From Acidimicrobiia bacterium (GTDB taxonomy: Bacteria > Acidobacteriota > Vicinamibacteria > Vicinamibacterales > UBA2999): a DNA stretch of 64,000 nt. Position 1 is the first letter of the stretch. Each line of letters opens with the position of its first letter. The stretch covers positions 1-64,000 of the forward strand of contig VFZG01000017.1 of assembly GCA_016871275.1 (NCBI GenBank), read 5' to 3'. Position numbers and translations under genes: made by a program. Shown here one piece after another: positions 19,581 through 28,733 of this stretch. The notes below the pieces were generated by a model. The model saw only the letters and a program-made list of their open reading frames with translations, was not told the DNA's origin and searched no databases.

Positions 19581-20912
19581 ATGAGTGCAGCGCGTCCCAC
19601 CTCCGCTTCAGCTACGGTGGGCGGGCCCACGCTGGTCGAGCGCGCGGCGTTGGTCGGTCTCGTCACCGGCGGCGCGCGCCGCGTGGACGCGGAACATTCG
19701 CTGGAAGAACTCGGCGGCCTGGCCGACGCCGCGGGTGCGCGAGTGGTGTTGCGCGTGCTGCAGGATCGGCCCAAGCCGGATCCCGCGACCTTCCTGGGCA
19801 GCGGCAAGGTGGAGGTGCTGGCGCACGCCGCCGCCGAGGCCGACGCCGACCTGGTGATTTTCGACAATGAACTGTCGCCCGCCCAGCTGCGCGAGCTGAG
19901 CAAGCGATTGGATCGCACGGTCGTCGATCGCACCCAGCTGATTCTCGACATCTTTGCGAAACGCGCCCGGACGCGTGAAGGCAAGCTGCAGGTGGAGCTG
20001 GCGCAGTTGCGATACCTGCTGCCGCGGCTGGTCGGATCGCGCGAAGCCCTGTCGCGGCTCGGCGGCGGCATTGGCACGAGGGGCCCCGGCGAAACGAAGC
20101 TCGAAGCCGATCGCCGGCGCATTCGCGTGCGCATGAAGACGCTCCAGGATGAAATCGATATCGTCCGTCGCCGGCGCGCGCAGCTGCGTGAGCGGCGCCA
20201 CAAGGTCGATGTCCCCACCGTGGCGCTGGTGGGCTACACCAACGCCGGCAAGACGACCTTCTTCAACCGGCTGACCAGGGCGGACGCGGCAGCATCCAAC
20301 GCGCTGTTCGTGACGCTCGATCCCCTGGTCCGCCGCGTCGATCTGCCCGATCGACGTGAGCTGCTGTTGAGCGACACCGTTGGATTCATCGACCGGTTGC
20401 CGCACACGCTGGTGGCGGCGTTCCGGGCCACCCTTGAAGAGACCGCCGATGCGGACCTGGTGCTGCACGTGATCGACGCATCGAATCCGGAACGCGAGCG
20501 CCACGTGGCCGCGGTCACCCGGGTGCTCGAAGAGGTCGGCGCAATCCAAGTGCCGCGGGTCGAGGTCTACAACAAGATCGACCGGCTGTCGCCCGACGAA
20601 CGGCGCCGCGTGCAGGAAGCGGATCCGTCGGCGCTGCTGATCTCCGCGCACACCGGCGCCGGGATCGACGATCTGCTGGACAGCGTCGCCGCCCGGCTGG
20701 CGCTCGACCAGGAGCGGGTGACCGTCGAGCTCGATCTGGCGAATGCCGTCCATGCCGATCGCCTGGCGTGGTTGTACCGCCACGCCACCGTCCACTCGCA
20801 CGCCACCATGGGCGATCGCGCCACGCTCGAGGCCGACGTGCCTCGCCGGCTGTTGCCACTGATCGGCCTGGCCACGCCGGTCGCGAAAAAGACAGGTAGT
20901 CGCCGTGCGTGA
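19581..20912 (+). CDS. hflX: Ribosome-associated GTPase HflX
   Basis: A 443-residue GTPase that splits stalled 70S ribosomes, for example after heat shock. The HflX N-terminal domain includes GSGKVEVL and FDNELSPAQLREL. The linker helix region has GTRGPGETKLEADRRRI. The G domain has G1 GYTNAGKTT, G3 DTVGFIDRLP and G4 NKID. ATG 19581 is preferred over GTG 19575 because of the SD GGAG. The gene overlaps, or abuts through an octamer repeat, the lipoprotein gene that follows. Confidence 0.93.
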   Translation: MSAARPTSASATVGGPTLVERAALVGLVTGGARRVDAEHSLEELGGLADAAGARVVLRVLQDRPKPDPATFLGSGKVEVLAHAAAEADADLVIFDNELSPAQLRELSKRLDRTVVDRTQLILDIFAKRARTREGKLQVELAQLRYLLPRLVGSREALSRLGGGIGTRGPGETKLEADRRRIRVRMKTLQDEIDIVRRRRAQLRERRHKVDVPTVALVGYTNAGKTTFFNRLTRADAAASNALFVTLDPLVRRVDLPDRRELLLSDTVGFIDRLPHTLVAAFRATLEETADADLVLHVIDASNPERERHVAAVTRVLEEVGAIQVPRVEVYNKIDRLSPDERRRVQEADPSALLISAHTGAGIDDLLDSVAARLALDQERVTVELDLANAVHADRLAWLYRHATVHSHATMGDRATLEADVPRRLLPLIGLATPVAKKTGSRRA

Positions 20913-20931
20913 TGTGACGTGCGCCACAGGG

Positions 20932-20987
20932 TCACGAAGACACGAAGGCCTTTGGAGTGATGGCTCCGTGTCTCTGTGTCTCCGTGG
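20932..20987. repeat. Octamer repeat array at the hflX/lipoprotein junction
   Basis: Seven 8-nt blocks: TCACGAAG, ACACGAAG, two degenerate blocks, CTCCGTGT, CTCTGTGT and CTCCGTGG. They begin 20 nt after the hflX stop and run into the signal-peptide region of the next gene. The second half supplies its likely GTG start (20968) and first codons. Confidence 0.65.
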
Positions 20988-22314
20988 CGTTACTGCCGCA
21001 GCCGCAATTCTTATGCTTGCTGCGGCCTGTGCGCCGAAAAGCCCACCCGCCATTGCTGGCGCTCCTAAGCATCCGGATTTCGTGATGCCGGTCTCCCCAG
21101 CCGGGGCGCCCGCCGACTTGATCGCGCGCGTGGAGCGCGGCTGGCAGTGGCTGCAGCTCGACGACTTTCGCAATGCCGAGCGTGAGTTTGCGGCGGCGCT
21201 GAAACGGCAGCCGTCGTTTCATCCTGCCGACACCGCCATGGCCTACCTGGCGATGGCGCGGGGCAACGAGAAGGACGCAGCGATGCGGTTCGAGCGCGCC
21301 CTGCAGGCGGACGCCGGCTATGTGCCTGCCCTGGTCGGCCGCGGCCAGGCGCTGCTGGAACTGGAGCGTGACGCCGACGCGCTCGTGAGCTTCGAGGCAG
21401 CGCTGGCGAAAGATCCGTCGCTGACCGATCTGCAGAGCCGCATCGACGTACTGCGCTTCCGCGCGACGCAGAAGATGCTTGGCCGTGCCAAGGGCGCGGC
21501 CGATGCGCAGCGCTGGGACGAGGCGGCGGCGCTCTATCGACAGGCCATCGCGGCCTCGCCGGACTCCGCGTTCCTGTATCGCGACCTGGCCTCGGTCGAA
21601 CAGCGGGCCGGCCTGACCGCCAACGCGCTGGAGCACTATCGGAAGGCCGTTGAGCTCGATCCGAGCGACGCGCGTTCGTTGGCCGGCATCGGGGCGATCC
21701 TCGACGCCCAGGGCGATGTCGCGGGCGCCATCAGCGCCTACGAGCGGGCCGAGGCGATCGACGCAAGCGAAGTGCCGGACGGCGTGATGGCCAGGCTTCG
21801 CGCCGCGGCGGCGCTGGCCAAGCTGCCGGCGCAGTACCGCGCGATTCCCGGACGCGACCAGGTGACGCGGGCCGACGTCGCCGCCTTGATCGGCGTGCGG
21901 CTGGAGGCGCTGTTGTCGCGGGCCAAGCCACGCCAGGTCATCATCACCGACGTGCGCAACCACTGGGCGCAGAGCTGGGTTTCGCCCGTCGTGCGATCCG
22001 GCGTCATGGACACGCTGCCAAACTACGAGTTCGAGCCCTCCCGGCTGGTGCGGCGGAACGAGCTGGCGGCCACGGTCTCACGGCTCTTGACGCTGATTGC
22101 GGCGATCAAGCCCGACCTGGCCGGCAAGTGGCAGGGGACGCGCGTGCAGATCAACGACGTGGCCGCCACGCACCTCAGTTACCCGGCGGCCTCCGCCGCG
22201 GTGGCGTCGGGCGTGATGCGGTTGTCGGGCGGAAACTTCGAGCTGCTGCGCGGCGTCTCAGGAGCGGAAGCGGTGGACATCATCGGCCGGATCGAGGCGC
22301 TCGCCCGTCCATGA
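20968..22314 (+). CDS. TPR lipoprotein with SLH-like C-terminal domain
   Basis: About 448 residues from GTG 20968; a GTG at 20905 would add 21 residues and overlap hflX by 8 nt. The N-terminus VSLCLRGVTAAAAILMLAAAC has a lipobox-like end, so a lipid-anchored envelope protein is likely. Four or more TPR units follow (for example ALEHYRKAVELDPSDARSLAGIGAILDAQG). The C-terminal part reads ITDVRNHWAQSWVSPVVRSG and FEPSRLVRRNELAATVSRLL, the pattern of an S-layer-homology domain, which usually binds cell-wall or outer-membrane polymers. Its stop overlaps the next start (ATGA). Confidence 0.7.
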   Translation: MSLCLRGVTAAAAILMLAAACAPKSPPAIAGAPKHPDFVMPVSPAGAPADLIARVERGWQWLQLDDFRNAEREFAAALKRQPSFHPADTAMAYLAMARGNEKDAAMRFERALQADAGYVPALVGRGQALLELERDADALVSFEAALAKDPSLTDLQSRIDVLRFRATQKMLGRAKGAADAQRWDEAAALYRQAIAASPDSAFLYRDLASVEQRAGLTANALEHYRKAVELDPSDARSLAGIGAILDAQGDVAGAISAYERAEAIDASEVPDGVMARLRAAAALAKLPAQYRAIPGRDQVTRADVAALIGVRLEALLSRAKPRQVIITDVRNHWAQSWVSPVVRSGVMDTLPNYEFEPSRLVRRNELAATVSRLLTLIAAIKPDLAGKWQGTRVQINDVAATHLSYPAASAAVASGVMRLSGGNFELLRGVSGAEAVDIIGRIEALARP

Positions 22315-22868
22315 ACGCGCACGTCTTCACCATTGCGAACCAGCTGACGCTGCTGCGCATGCTGCTGATTCCGGCGTTCGTCATTCTCACCTTGTACGGC
22401 GAGTTTGGGTGGGCGCTGGCGGTGTTTGTCATGGCCGGCGTCACCGACCTGCTGGATGGTGTGGCCGCACGGGCCGCCGGTCAGCAGAGCCAGCTCGGGG
22501 CCTGGCTGGATCCGGCGGCCGACAAGCTCCTGCTGGTCACCACGTTCATCGTGCTGACGCTGCCGAACATCGGTCTCGTCAACCGCATTCCGCTATGGCT
22601 CACCATCCTGATCATCAGCCGCGACGTGGGCATCGTCCTGACGGCGGCGATCGTCACGCTCGCGATTGGGCCGCGCAGCTTCAAGCCGTCCCCGCTTGGC
22701 AAAGCCGCCACGGCGATCTTCATCGTCGCCTGCGTGGTCGTGATGTTGTTCAACTACCTCGGCTATCAGTCGCGGTGGGTCGATGCCGCGATCTGGACGA
22801 CGGCGGCGATCACCGTGGCGTCGGGTGTGGACTACGTCTGGCGCATCGCCAAGATCATCAACCGGTAG
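22311..22868 (+). CDS. pgsA: CDP-alcohol phosphatidyltransferase (PgsA-like)
   Basis: A 185-residue membrane enzyme with about five to six hydrophobic segments and the complete CDP-OH-P signature. DLLDG and AAR are followed by GAWLDPAADK, so all four conserved Asp are present. The likely reaction is transfer of a phosphatidyl group to glycerol-3-phosphate; another alcohol acceptor cannot be excluded. Start ATG 22311 overlaps the upstream stop by 4 nt, coupling it to the TPR-SLH lipoprotein gene. Confidence 0.8.
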   Translation: MNAHVFTIANQLTLLRMLLIPAFVILTLYGEFGWALAVFVMAGVTDLLDGVAARAAGQQSQLGAWLDPAADKLLLVTTFIVLTLPNIGLVNRIPLWLTILIISRDVGIVLTAAIVTLAIGPRSFKPSPLGKAATAIFIVACVVVMLFNYLGYQSRWVDAAIWTTAAITVASGVDYVWRIAKIINR

Positions 22869-22894
22869 GCCGGGCTGGATTTTGAAACGCGCCG

Positions 22895-24169
22895 CTATTC
22901 GTAGCGAAGCGCCTCGACTGGATCGAGCGAGGCCGCGCGACGGGCGGGCAAATAGCCTGCCGCCACTCCCACCAACAGCGACATCGCCAGTCCCGACGTG
23001 ACCGCCCAGAGCGGTGGGGCGACCGGGAAGCCCGGCGCCGCCAGTGATGCGGCCACGCCAATCACCACCGCGATGGCGACGCCGATCCCCCCGCCCACTG
23101 AACTGAGCATCGCGGCCTCCACCAGGAACTGCCGGCGCACTTCCGAGCGGCGGGCTCCGACGGCGAGGCGGACGCCGATTTCCCGGGTGCGCTCGGTGAC
23201 GCTGATGATCATCACGTTGGCGATGCCAATGGCGCCGATCGCCAGGCTCACCATCGCCAGTCCGAGCGTGGCGAGGAAGATCTGGTACCCGAGTCGGTCG
23301 AACTGCGCGATGATCTGGTCCGCCGAATTCATCGCGAAGTTGTCGTCTGCGCCGGTCGGGACCTGCCGGATCAACCGCAGGATCGCGCGCGCTTCCTCGC
23401 GCGCCACCTCGCGCTGCCCGGGATGGGCGCGGATGTAGAGGACGAGATTGCGTGCCTCGGGAAACTTCCGCCGGGCCGTCGAAATCGGAACCGCTATCAC
23501 GCTGTCGTTGCGATTTTCGCCAAAGAACGTGCCTCTGCGCGGCTCGAGCTCGCCGACCACGTCGTAGCGATCGCCGCCGAGCAGCAGCGTCCGCCCAATC
23601 GAGGATTCGGTGCCGAAGAGGGCCCGGGCCACGCTGGCGCCCAGGATGGCCACCTGCGCGTAGGCGCGCGACTCGATCTCGGTGAACGGCCGCCCGGCGC
23701 GATATTCCGCTCCGACGACGTCGTGGAAATTCTCCGAGATGCCCTCGACCAGCACCGAGTCGGATTCGGTGCCGCCGGCCCGAGCCGTGATGACGCGGGT
23801 GCCGCTGACGGTCGGCACGATCAGTTCCAGACCGACGTCACGAATCGCCGAGCCCAGTTCGGTGAGCGGCGCCGCGTACTCGGGCCGCATCTGCGGCCTT
23901 GCGACATCGAGCTCGGTTGGCGCGGAGTAGGGCTCACCGTTGAGGTGATAGGCAAAGATGTTGTCGGTGCCAAGCTCGCGGAACAGCGTGGCCACGCTGT
24001 TGCGAAGCCCGACCAGAGTGGACGCGACGACGACCACCGTCACGATGCCGATGACCACGCCGCCGATCGCCAGCGACGATCGGAGTGGCTGCGCGCGCAG
24101 CGACGCGATTGCCAGCGCCGCCGCTTCCCGATCCGATGAGGAGACGAGGCGGCTCAACAACCTATTCAC
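22895..24169 (-). CDS. MacB-like ABC transporter permease (second)
   Basis: About 424 residues from GTG 24169; a TTG at 24184 is also possible. The layout is that of MacB permeases: one N-terminal membrane segment (SLAIGGVVIGIVTVVVVAS), a periplasmic domain of about 220 residues, and three C-terminal segments. TERTREIGVRLAVGARRSEVRRQFLVEA is the coupling helix. The end is PARRAASLDPVEALRYE, as usual for this family. It overlaps the preceding permease gene by 8 nt. No nucleotide-binding domain is fused or adjacent, so it must borrow an ATPase. Confidence 0.85.
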   Translation of the reverse strand: MNRLLSRLVSSSDREAAALAIASLRAQPLRSSLAIGGVVIGIVTVVVVASTLVGLRNSVATLFRELGTDNIFAYHLNGEPYSAPTELDVARPQMRPEYAAPLTELGSAIRDVGLELIVPTVSGTRVITARAGGTESDSVLVEGISENFHDVVGAEYRAGRPFTEIESRAYAQVAILGASVARALFGTESSIGRTLLLGGDRYDVVGELEPRRGTFFGENRNDSVIAVPISTARRKFPEARNLVLYIRAHPGQREVAREEARAILRLIRQVPTGADDNFAMNSADQIIAQFDRLGYQIFLATLGLAMVSLAIGAIGIANVMIISVTERTREIGVRLAVGARRSEVRRQFLVEAAMLSSVGGGIGVAIAVVIGVAASLAAPGFPVAPPLWAVTSGLAMSLLVGVAAGYLPARRAASLDPVEALRYE

Positions 24170-25382
24170 TCCGGATCGCGGCAATGACGTCGAGCCGGGT
24201 GGCGCGGACCGCCGGCAACCAGCCGGCGAGTATGCCGCTGGCCGCCGCGGCCGCCAGCGCGATCACCACCGACGGCCGGTCGATGCCCAGGGGAATCGGC
24301 AGCGCCGGCGATGCCGCCGCCAGCGCCAGGGCCACCATCATCGCGCCGCAGGCGCCGCCGATGAGCGCCAGCAGGACCGACTCTGCCAGGACCTCCCGGA
24401 TGATGTCGCCGCGCCGTGCCCCCAACGCCCGCCGCAGCCCAATCTCGCGGGTCCGCTGTGTCACCGACACGAGCACGGTGTTGGCCACCACGATGACCGC
24501 CGCCAGCATGGCCATGAGCGAAATCGGAACGGCGGCGGCGCCAATGCGGCTCGAGAGGTTGGCCACGAAGCCCCGTGCGGCTTCGGGTGCCAGCACATCA
24601 AAGGTGTCGGCGACCGCGGGATCGAGCGACCGGACGGCGCGCATCGAGGTGCGGGCGCGATCTTCTGCAAGGGTCGCGCCCTCTTGGCGTGGCGCGGCAG
24701 CAAACAGCTGCAGGCTGCGAGGGGCGCCGAGCGCTCGCTCAAAGGCCCGGATCGGAATCCAGACGTACTGATCGAACGAGCCTGTCCCGATGCGGCCTTG
24801 TACGCCGATGACGTCGAACCGCCGCCCCGCCAGCCGGATCGCTCCGCCGATCGGGTCGCCGTCCGGAAAGAGCGTCTCGGCGATGTCGGCGCCGATCACC
24901 GCGACCGGCGAGCCGGCCCGATCGTCGTCTTCGGTAAAGAACGTGCCGTTGACAAGGTTCAGGTCCCGAATCGCCGCGAGTGTCGATGTCGTTCCCGTGA
25001 TCGGCACCCGCTCGCTGCGGCGATGACCACGGACGACGTCGGCGCGGGCTTGCGCGTTGGGCGCATAGCGGACGATGCCGTCGGCGTGCCGGTACAGAAA
25101 TGCGGCTTCCCCTCGTGTGATGGGGGGATTTCGTTCGAGCTGATCCCGAAGTGCGGAGCGCGAAATGCTGCCGGGCGAGGCCACCTGGGCGATCAGGAAG
25201 GTGTCGGCCCCGAAGGTCCGGGCGGTCGTCACGGCGGCGTACTGCTGGATGCCGTCGAGCGCGACGTTGACGATCAGCAATGTCGAGACCGCGGCGGCAA
25301 TGGCCAGCGCGCCGAGGCCGGATCGCAGCCGATTGGCCAGAATCGCGGCAGCCGCCTGTGCGCACGCGCTTGCGAGCCGCAT
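24162..25382 (-). CDS. MacB-like ABC transporter permease (first)
   Basis: A 406-residue permease with the same one-plus-three membrane segment plan. The coupling region is TQRTREIGLRRALGARRGDIIREVLAES and the C-terminus is RATRLDVIAAIRSE. The start ATG (25382) follows the adaptor stop by 2 nt, so translation is coupled. With its overlapping neighbour it could form a heterodimeric mechanotransmission permease. Sequence similarity between the two is visible but modest. No ATPase gene is in the cluster. Confidence 0.85.
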   Translation of the reverse strand: MRLASACAQAAAAILANRLRSGLGALAIAAAVSTLLIVNVALDGIQQYAAVTTARTFGADTFLIAQVASPGSISRSALRDQLERNPPITRGEAAFLYRHADGIVRYAPNAQARADVVRGHRRSERVPITGTTSTLAAIRDLNLVNGTFFTEDDDRAGSPVAVIGADIAETLFPDGDPIGGAIRLAGRRFDVIGVQGRIGTGSFDQYVWIPIRAFERALGAPRSLQLFAAAPRQEGATLAEDRARTSMRAVRSLDPAVADTFDVLAPEAARGFVANLSSRIGAAAVPISLMAMLAAVIVVANTVLVSVTQRTREIGLRRALGARRGDIIREVLAESVLLALIGGACGAMMVALALAAASPALPIPLGIDRPSVVIALAAAAASGILAGWLPAVRATRLDVIAAIRSE

Positions 25383-25384
25383 GG

Positions 25385-26626
25385 CTAGCGGACCGGCCCG
25401 GCGCGCTGGATGAGTGCGCCGTCGGTCAGGGTGCGCAGCGTCTGGATGGGACCGGCCGCAATCGCGGTGCCTTCCGGAACGCCGTCGACCTCAATGGTCA
25501 GGCCGCCGATGATGCCGGTAGTCACCGGTGTGAACCGCGCGCTGTCGCCGTCGAGCACGAAGACGCCGCGCTGCCCGCTGCGTTCGACGACGGACTGCAA
25601 GGGCACCACCAGGGCCCCGGTCTTCTCGGCCGCCACGATCTCTACATCGCTGGTGAGCCCGGGCCGCAGCGAGGCATCGGCGGCGTCGAGCCGCACCTTG
25701 ACCCTGAACTCGCGCGCCGCCGCCTGCGCGCCGAGTTGAGGCAGCGCACTGGCGCCGATCTCGGCGACGCGGCCGGCAAACCGCCGGCCGGGCACGGCTT
25801 CGAGCGTGATCGCCGCCGTCAGGCCGACCGACAGGCGCATGACGTCGGCCTCGGCCACCTTGACCTCAGCGTTGATGCTGCTCAGATCGGAGATGGTCAT
25901 CAGGATGGTGCCTGGTTGATTCTGGACGCCGATCACGACCATTTCGCCGACTTCCACATCGAGTCGCGTCACGATGCCGTCAATCGGCGCGGTGACTTCC
26001 GTTTTCTGGAGCTGATCGCGTGCCCGCGCTCGCTCCGCACGCGCCTGCGACACGCGTTGCCCGGCAGCCACGGCGGCCTGGCGGGAGCGATCGAGCGCCG
26101 CGATGGCGGACGTGGCCTGCGCGTCGGCCGCTTCCGCGGCGAGTGCCGCGCGATCGAAGTCGGCGGCCGGCAGCAATCCGGCGTCGCGCAACTGCATCGC
26201 ACGGGCCAGCGCCTTGGCGGCTTCCGATGCTCGTGAGCGGGCTTCGGCGAGCGCCGCCTGCGACGTCCGCTCGGTCGTGGCCGCTGCATTGGCGTCCGAC
26301 TCCAGTGCGGCCACCGACGCATCGGCCGCGGCAGCAGCGGCCGACGCCTGGATTGGATCGATCCGCGCCAGGATCTGCCCGGTCTTCACGGTATCGCCTT
26401 CCTTCACCATCAACGACACCAGCCGGCCCATCATGTTCGAACCGATGTCGGCGTAGCGGGCCGCGACGATTTCTCCGGAGGCCGTCACCAGCGACTGCAG
26501 GGAGGGGACCCGCGTCACTGTCGCCGGCACGATGGAGGCAGCCGGCGGCCCGGCCATGGCGCGCCAGCCGATGGCGACTGCCGCCAGGACGAGAAGGGTT
26601 GACGCAACGAGCAGCGTTCGTGTCAC
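25385..26626 (-). CDS. Periplasmic adaptor (membrane fusion protein, HlyD/MacA family)
   Basis: About 413 residues from GTG 26626; a GTG at 26671 would overlap the upstream small gene. An N-terminal membrane anchor (TRTLLVASTLLVLAAVAIGW) is followed by a split lipoyl domain (VKEGDTVKTGQILARIDP and TEVTAPIDGIVTRLDVEVGEMV). These flank a long Ala-rich coiled-coil hairpin of about 110 residues. Beta-barrel and membrane-proximal domains complete the fold. It would link the two permeases to an outer-membrane channel; no TolC-like gene is nearby. It is the first transporter gene after the B12-MerR regulator. Confidence 0.85.
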   Translation of the reverse strand: MTRTLLVASTLLVLAAVAIGWRAMAGPPAASIVPATVTRVPSLQSLVTASGEIVAARYADIGSNMMGRLVSLMVKEGDTVKTGQILARIDPIQASAAAAAADASVAALESDANAAATTERTSQAALAEARSRASEAAKALARAMQLRDAGLLPAADFDRAALAAEAADAQATSAIAALDRSRQAAVAAGQRVSQARAERARARDQLQKTEVTAPIDGIVTRLDVEVGEMVVIGVQNQPGTILMTISDLSSINAEVKVAEADVMRLSVGLTAAITLEAVPGRRFAGRVAEIGASALPQLGAQAAAREFRVKVRLDAADASLRPGLTSDVEIVAAEKTGALVVPLQSVVERSGQRGVFVLDGDSARFTPVTTGIIGGLTIEVDGVPEGTAIAAGPIQTLRTLTDGALIQRAGPVR

Positions 26627-26636
26627 GGCGTTCCTA

Positions 26637-26855
26637 TCATGTGAGCGCGACGCTGGCGGGTGCGGCGTCACGAAGATCGTCGGTCAGCAGCGCCCTCAGC
26701 GCCTGTTGGGCGGACATCCGCACCGGCATGGGCGTCTTGATACGGAAGTTCACCCACAGCGGCACGATGGTTTCCACCCGCCGGGTGCCTAGCCCCCGCG
26801 TGGGACGGTCCAAGGCCGCGTCGAGGCGCCGCTGGAGAGCGCGGTCAAGTCGCAT
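26637..26855 (-). CDS. Small protein of 72 residues between regulator and adaptor
   Basis: ATG 26855 overlaps the regulator's last codons by 11 nt, and the stop lies 10 nt before the preferred adaptor start. The protein is soluble, Arg-rich and Leu-rich at the N-terminus (MRLDRALQRRLDAALDRP). A middle segment TIVPLWVNFRIKTPMPVRMS is followed by an acidic helix. No known family is recognised. The tight coupling on both sides supports a real gene, but composition alone cannot exclude a chance frame. Confidence 0.4.
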   Translation of the reverse strand: MRLDRALQRRLDAALDRPTRGLGTRRVETIVPLWVNFRIKTPMPVRMSAQQALRALLTDDLRDAAPASVALT

Positions 26856-27729
26856 GACGCTCGAGCAGGTCGCGGAACGCGTCCAGGCTGTCGACCCGCA
26901 GCGCCCGGCGGCCGAGCTGCTGCTGAAGCGCAGCGGACTGCGCGCCGCCGACCCAGATGGAGAGGCGAGACGGCAGCCGCTTGAGTCGGTTGATCTCATC
27001 GCTTGAAGGGCAGCCGGCGGCGGCCGCCAGCACGAGCACGGAAGGTTTGAGTGTCTTCACGGCGTGCGCAATGTCCGCAGACGGCAGGTTGGGGCCGAGA
27101 TACACCACGTCGCATCCGGCGGTGGCGGCAAGCACGGCGGCGGACAGCAAACCGAGCTCGTGCAATTCACCGGCAGGGGATGCGAACATCAGTTTGGCGG
27201 CGCCGGCCCGTCGCGGCAGTACCCGCAACAGGCTGCCGAGCACGTTCCGCACGGCGCCGGACAGCAGATGCTCCTGCGCGACGCAGATGTGTCCGGCCTC
27301 CCACTGCGTGCCTGCGTCCCGTAGCGCCGGTGCGATGACCCGGCAGACCAACTCACCGGGCGGCAGCATGAGAGCGTGGCGGGCGACGAGGTGTTCCACG
27401 GCGGCCGAATCGTAGCGGGCCAGCGCCTGTCGCAACGCCGCCGCATCGGCCATGGTCGGCGCAATCCCCGTGCGGTCGACGGCCTCCGGGATCGGGCTCA
27501 ACTTCCGGAGGTCCGCATCCGGCAGGCCGGCAATCGAGCCAATCGCGTGGCCGGTCTCCACCAGCGCGCGCAGCAGCCGTAGCCGCTGGATATGGCGGGT
27601 GGTGTAGGCGCGGCCGCGCTGCGTGCGGATCGGCACGACGGCGCGATAGCGGCGCTCCCAGGCGCGCAGCGTGTCCACGCTCAGCCCGGTCAGCTGGGAG
27701 GCGGCACGAATAGGGTGCTCGACGGCCAC
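26845..27729 (-). CDS. MerR-family regulator with B12-binding domain (CarH/LitR-like)
   Basis: A 294-residue regulator. Residues 1-75 are a MerR winged helix (IRAASQLTGLSVDTLRAWERRY). Residues about 95-175 form the four-helix cap with the CarH W-x9-EH signature (Trp143, Glu153, His154). The Rossmann part follows, with GELHELG (His190), matching the lower cobalt ligand of cobalamin. In light-sensing CarH the residue after the signature Trp is the His that binds cobalt on the upper face after photolysis; here it is Glu144. The gene starts with GTG at 27729, about 20 bp from three operator-like repeats, so autoregulation is likely. The adjacent efflux genes are probable targets. Confidence 0.85.
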   Translation of the reverse strand: MAVEHPIRAASQLTGLSVDTLRAWERRYRAVVPIRTQRGRAYTTRHIQRLRLLRALVETGHAIGSIAGLPDADLRKLSPIPEAVDRTGIAPTMADAAALRQALARYDSAAVEHLVARHALMLPPGELVCRVIAPALRDAGTQWEAGHICVAQEHLLSGAVRNVLGSLLRVLPRRAGAAKLMFASPAGELHELGLLSAAVLAATAGCDVVYLGPNLPSADIAHAVKTLKPSVLVLAAAAGCPSSDEINRLKRLPSRLSIWVGGAQSAALQQQLGRRALRVDSLDAFRDLLERHAT

Positions 27730-27739
27730 AAAGGCGTCA

Positions 27740-27768
27740 AAGATATGTCATGGACAAGTAATTGACAA
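27740..27768 (-). promoter_or_regulatory. Putative promoter of the B12-MerR regulator operon
   Basis: On the minus strand TTGTCA (27768-27763), a 17-bp spacer and TATCTT (27745-27740). The -35 box falls inside the operator repeats. Initiation near 27733 would make the message practically leaderless at the GTG (27729). Confidence 0.45.
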
Positions 27769-27781
27769 GTAATTGACAAGA
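27749..27781. promoter_or_regulatory. Three tandem 11-bp repeats, CarH-type operator
   Basis: Three adjacent 11-mers at 27749-27759, 27760-27770 and 27771-27781 (CATGGACAAGT, AATTGACAAGT, AATTGACAAGA). All fit nnTnnACAnnn, the pattern described for CarH/LitR operators, which are also tandem 11-bp repeats overlapping a -35 box. They lie just upstream of a MerR gene with a CarH-type B12 domain. Confidence 0.7.
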
Positions 27782-27794
27782 TAGGGCCCCTGGA

Positions 27795-28732
<938 letters not shown>

Positions 28733-28733
<1 letters not shown>

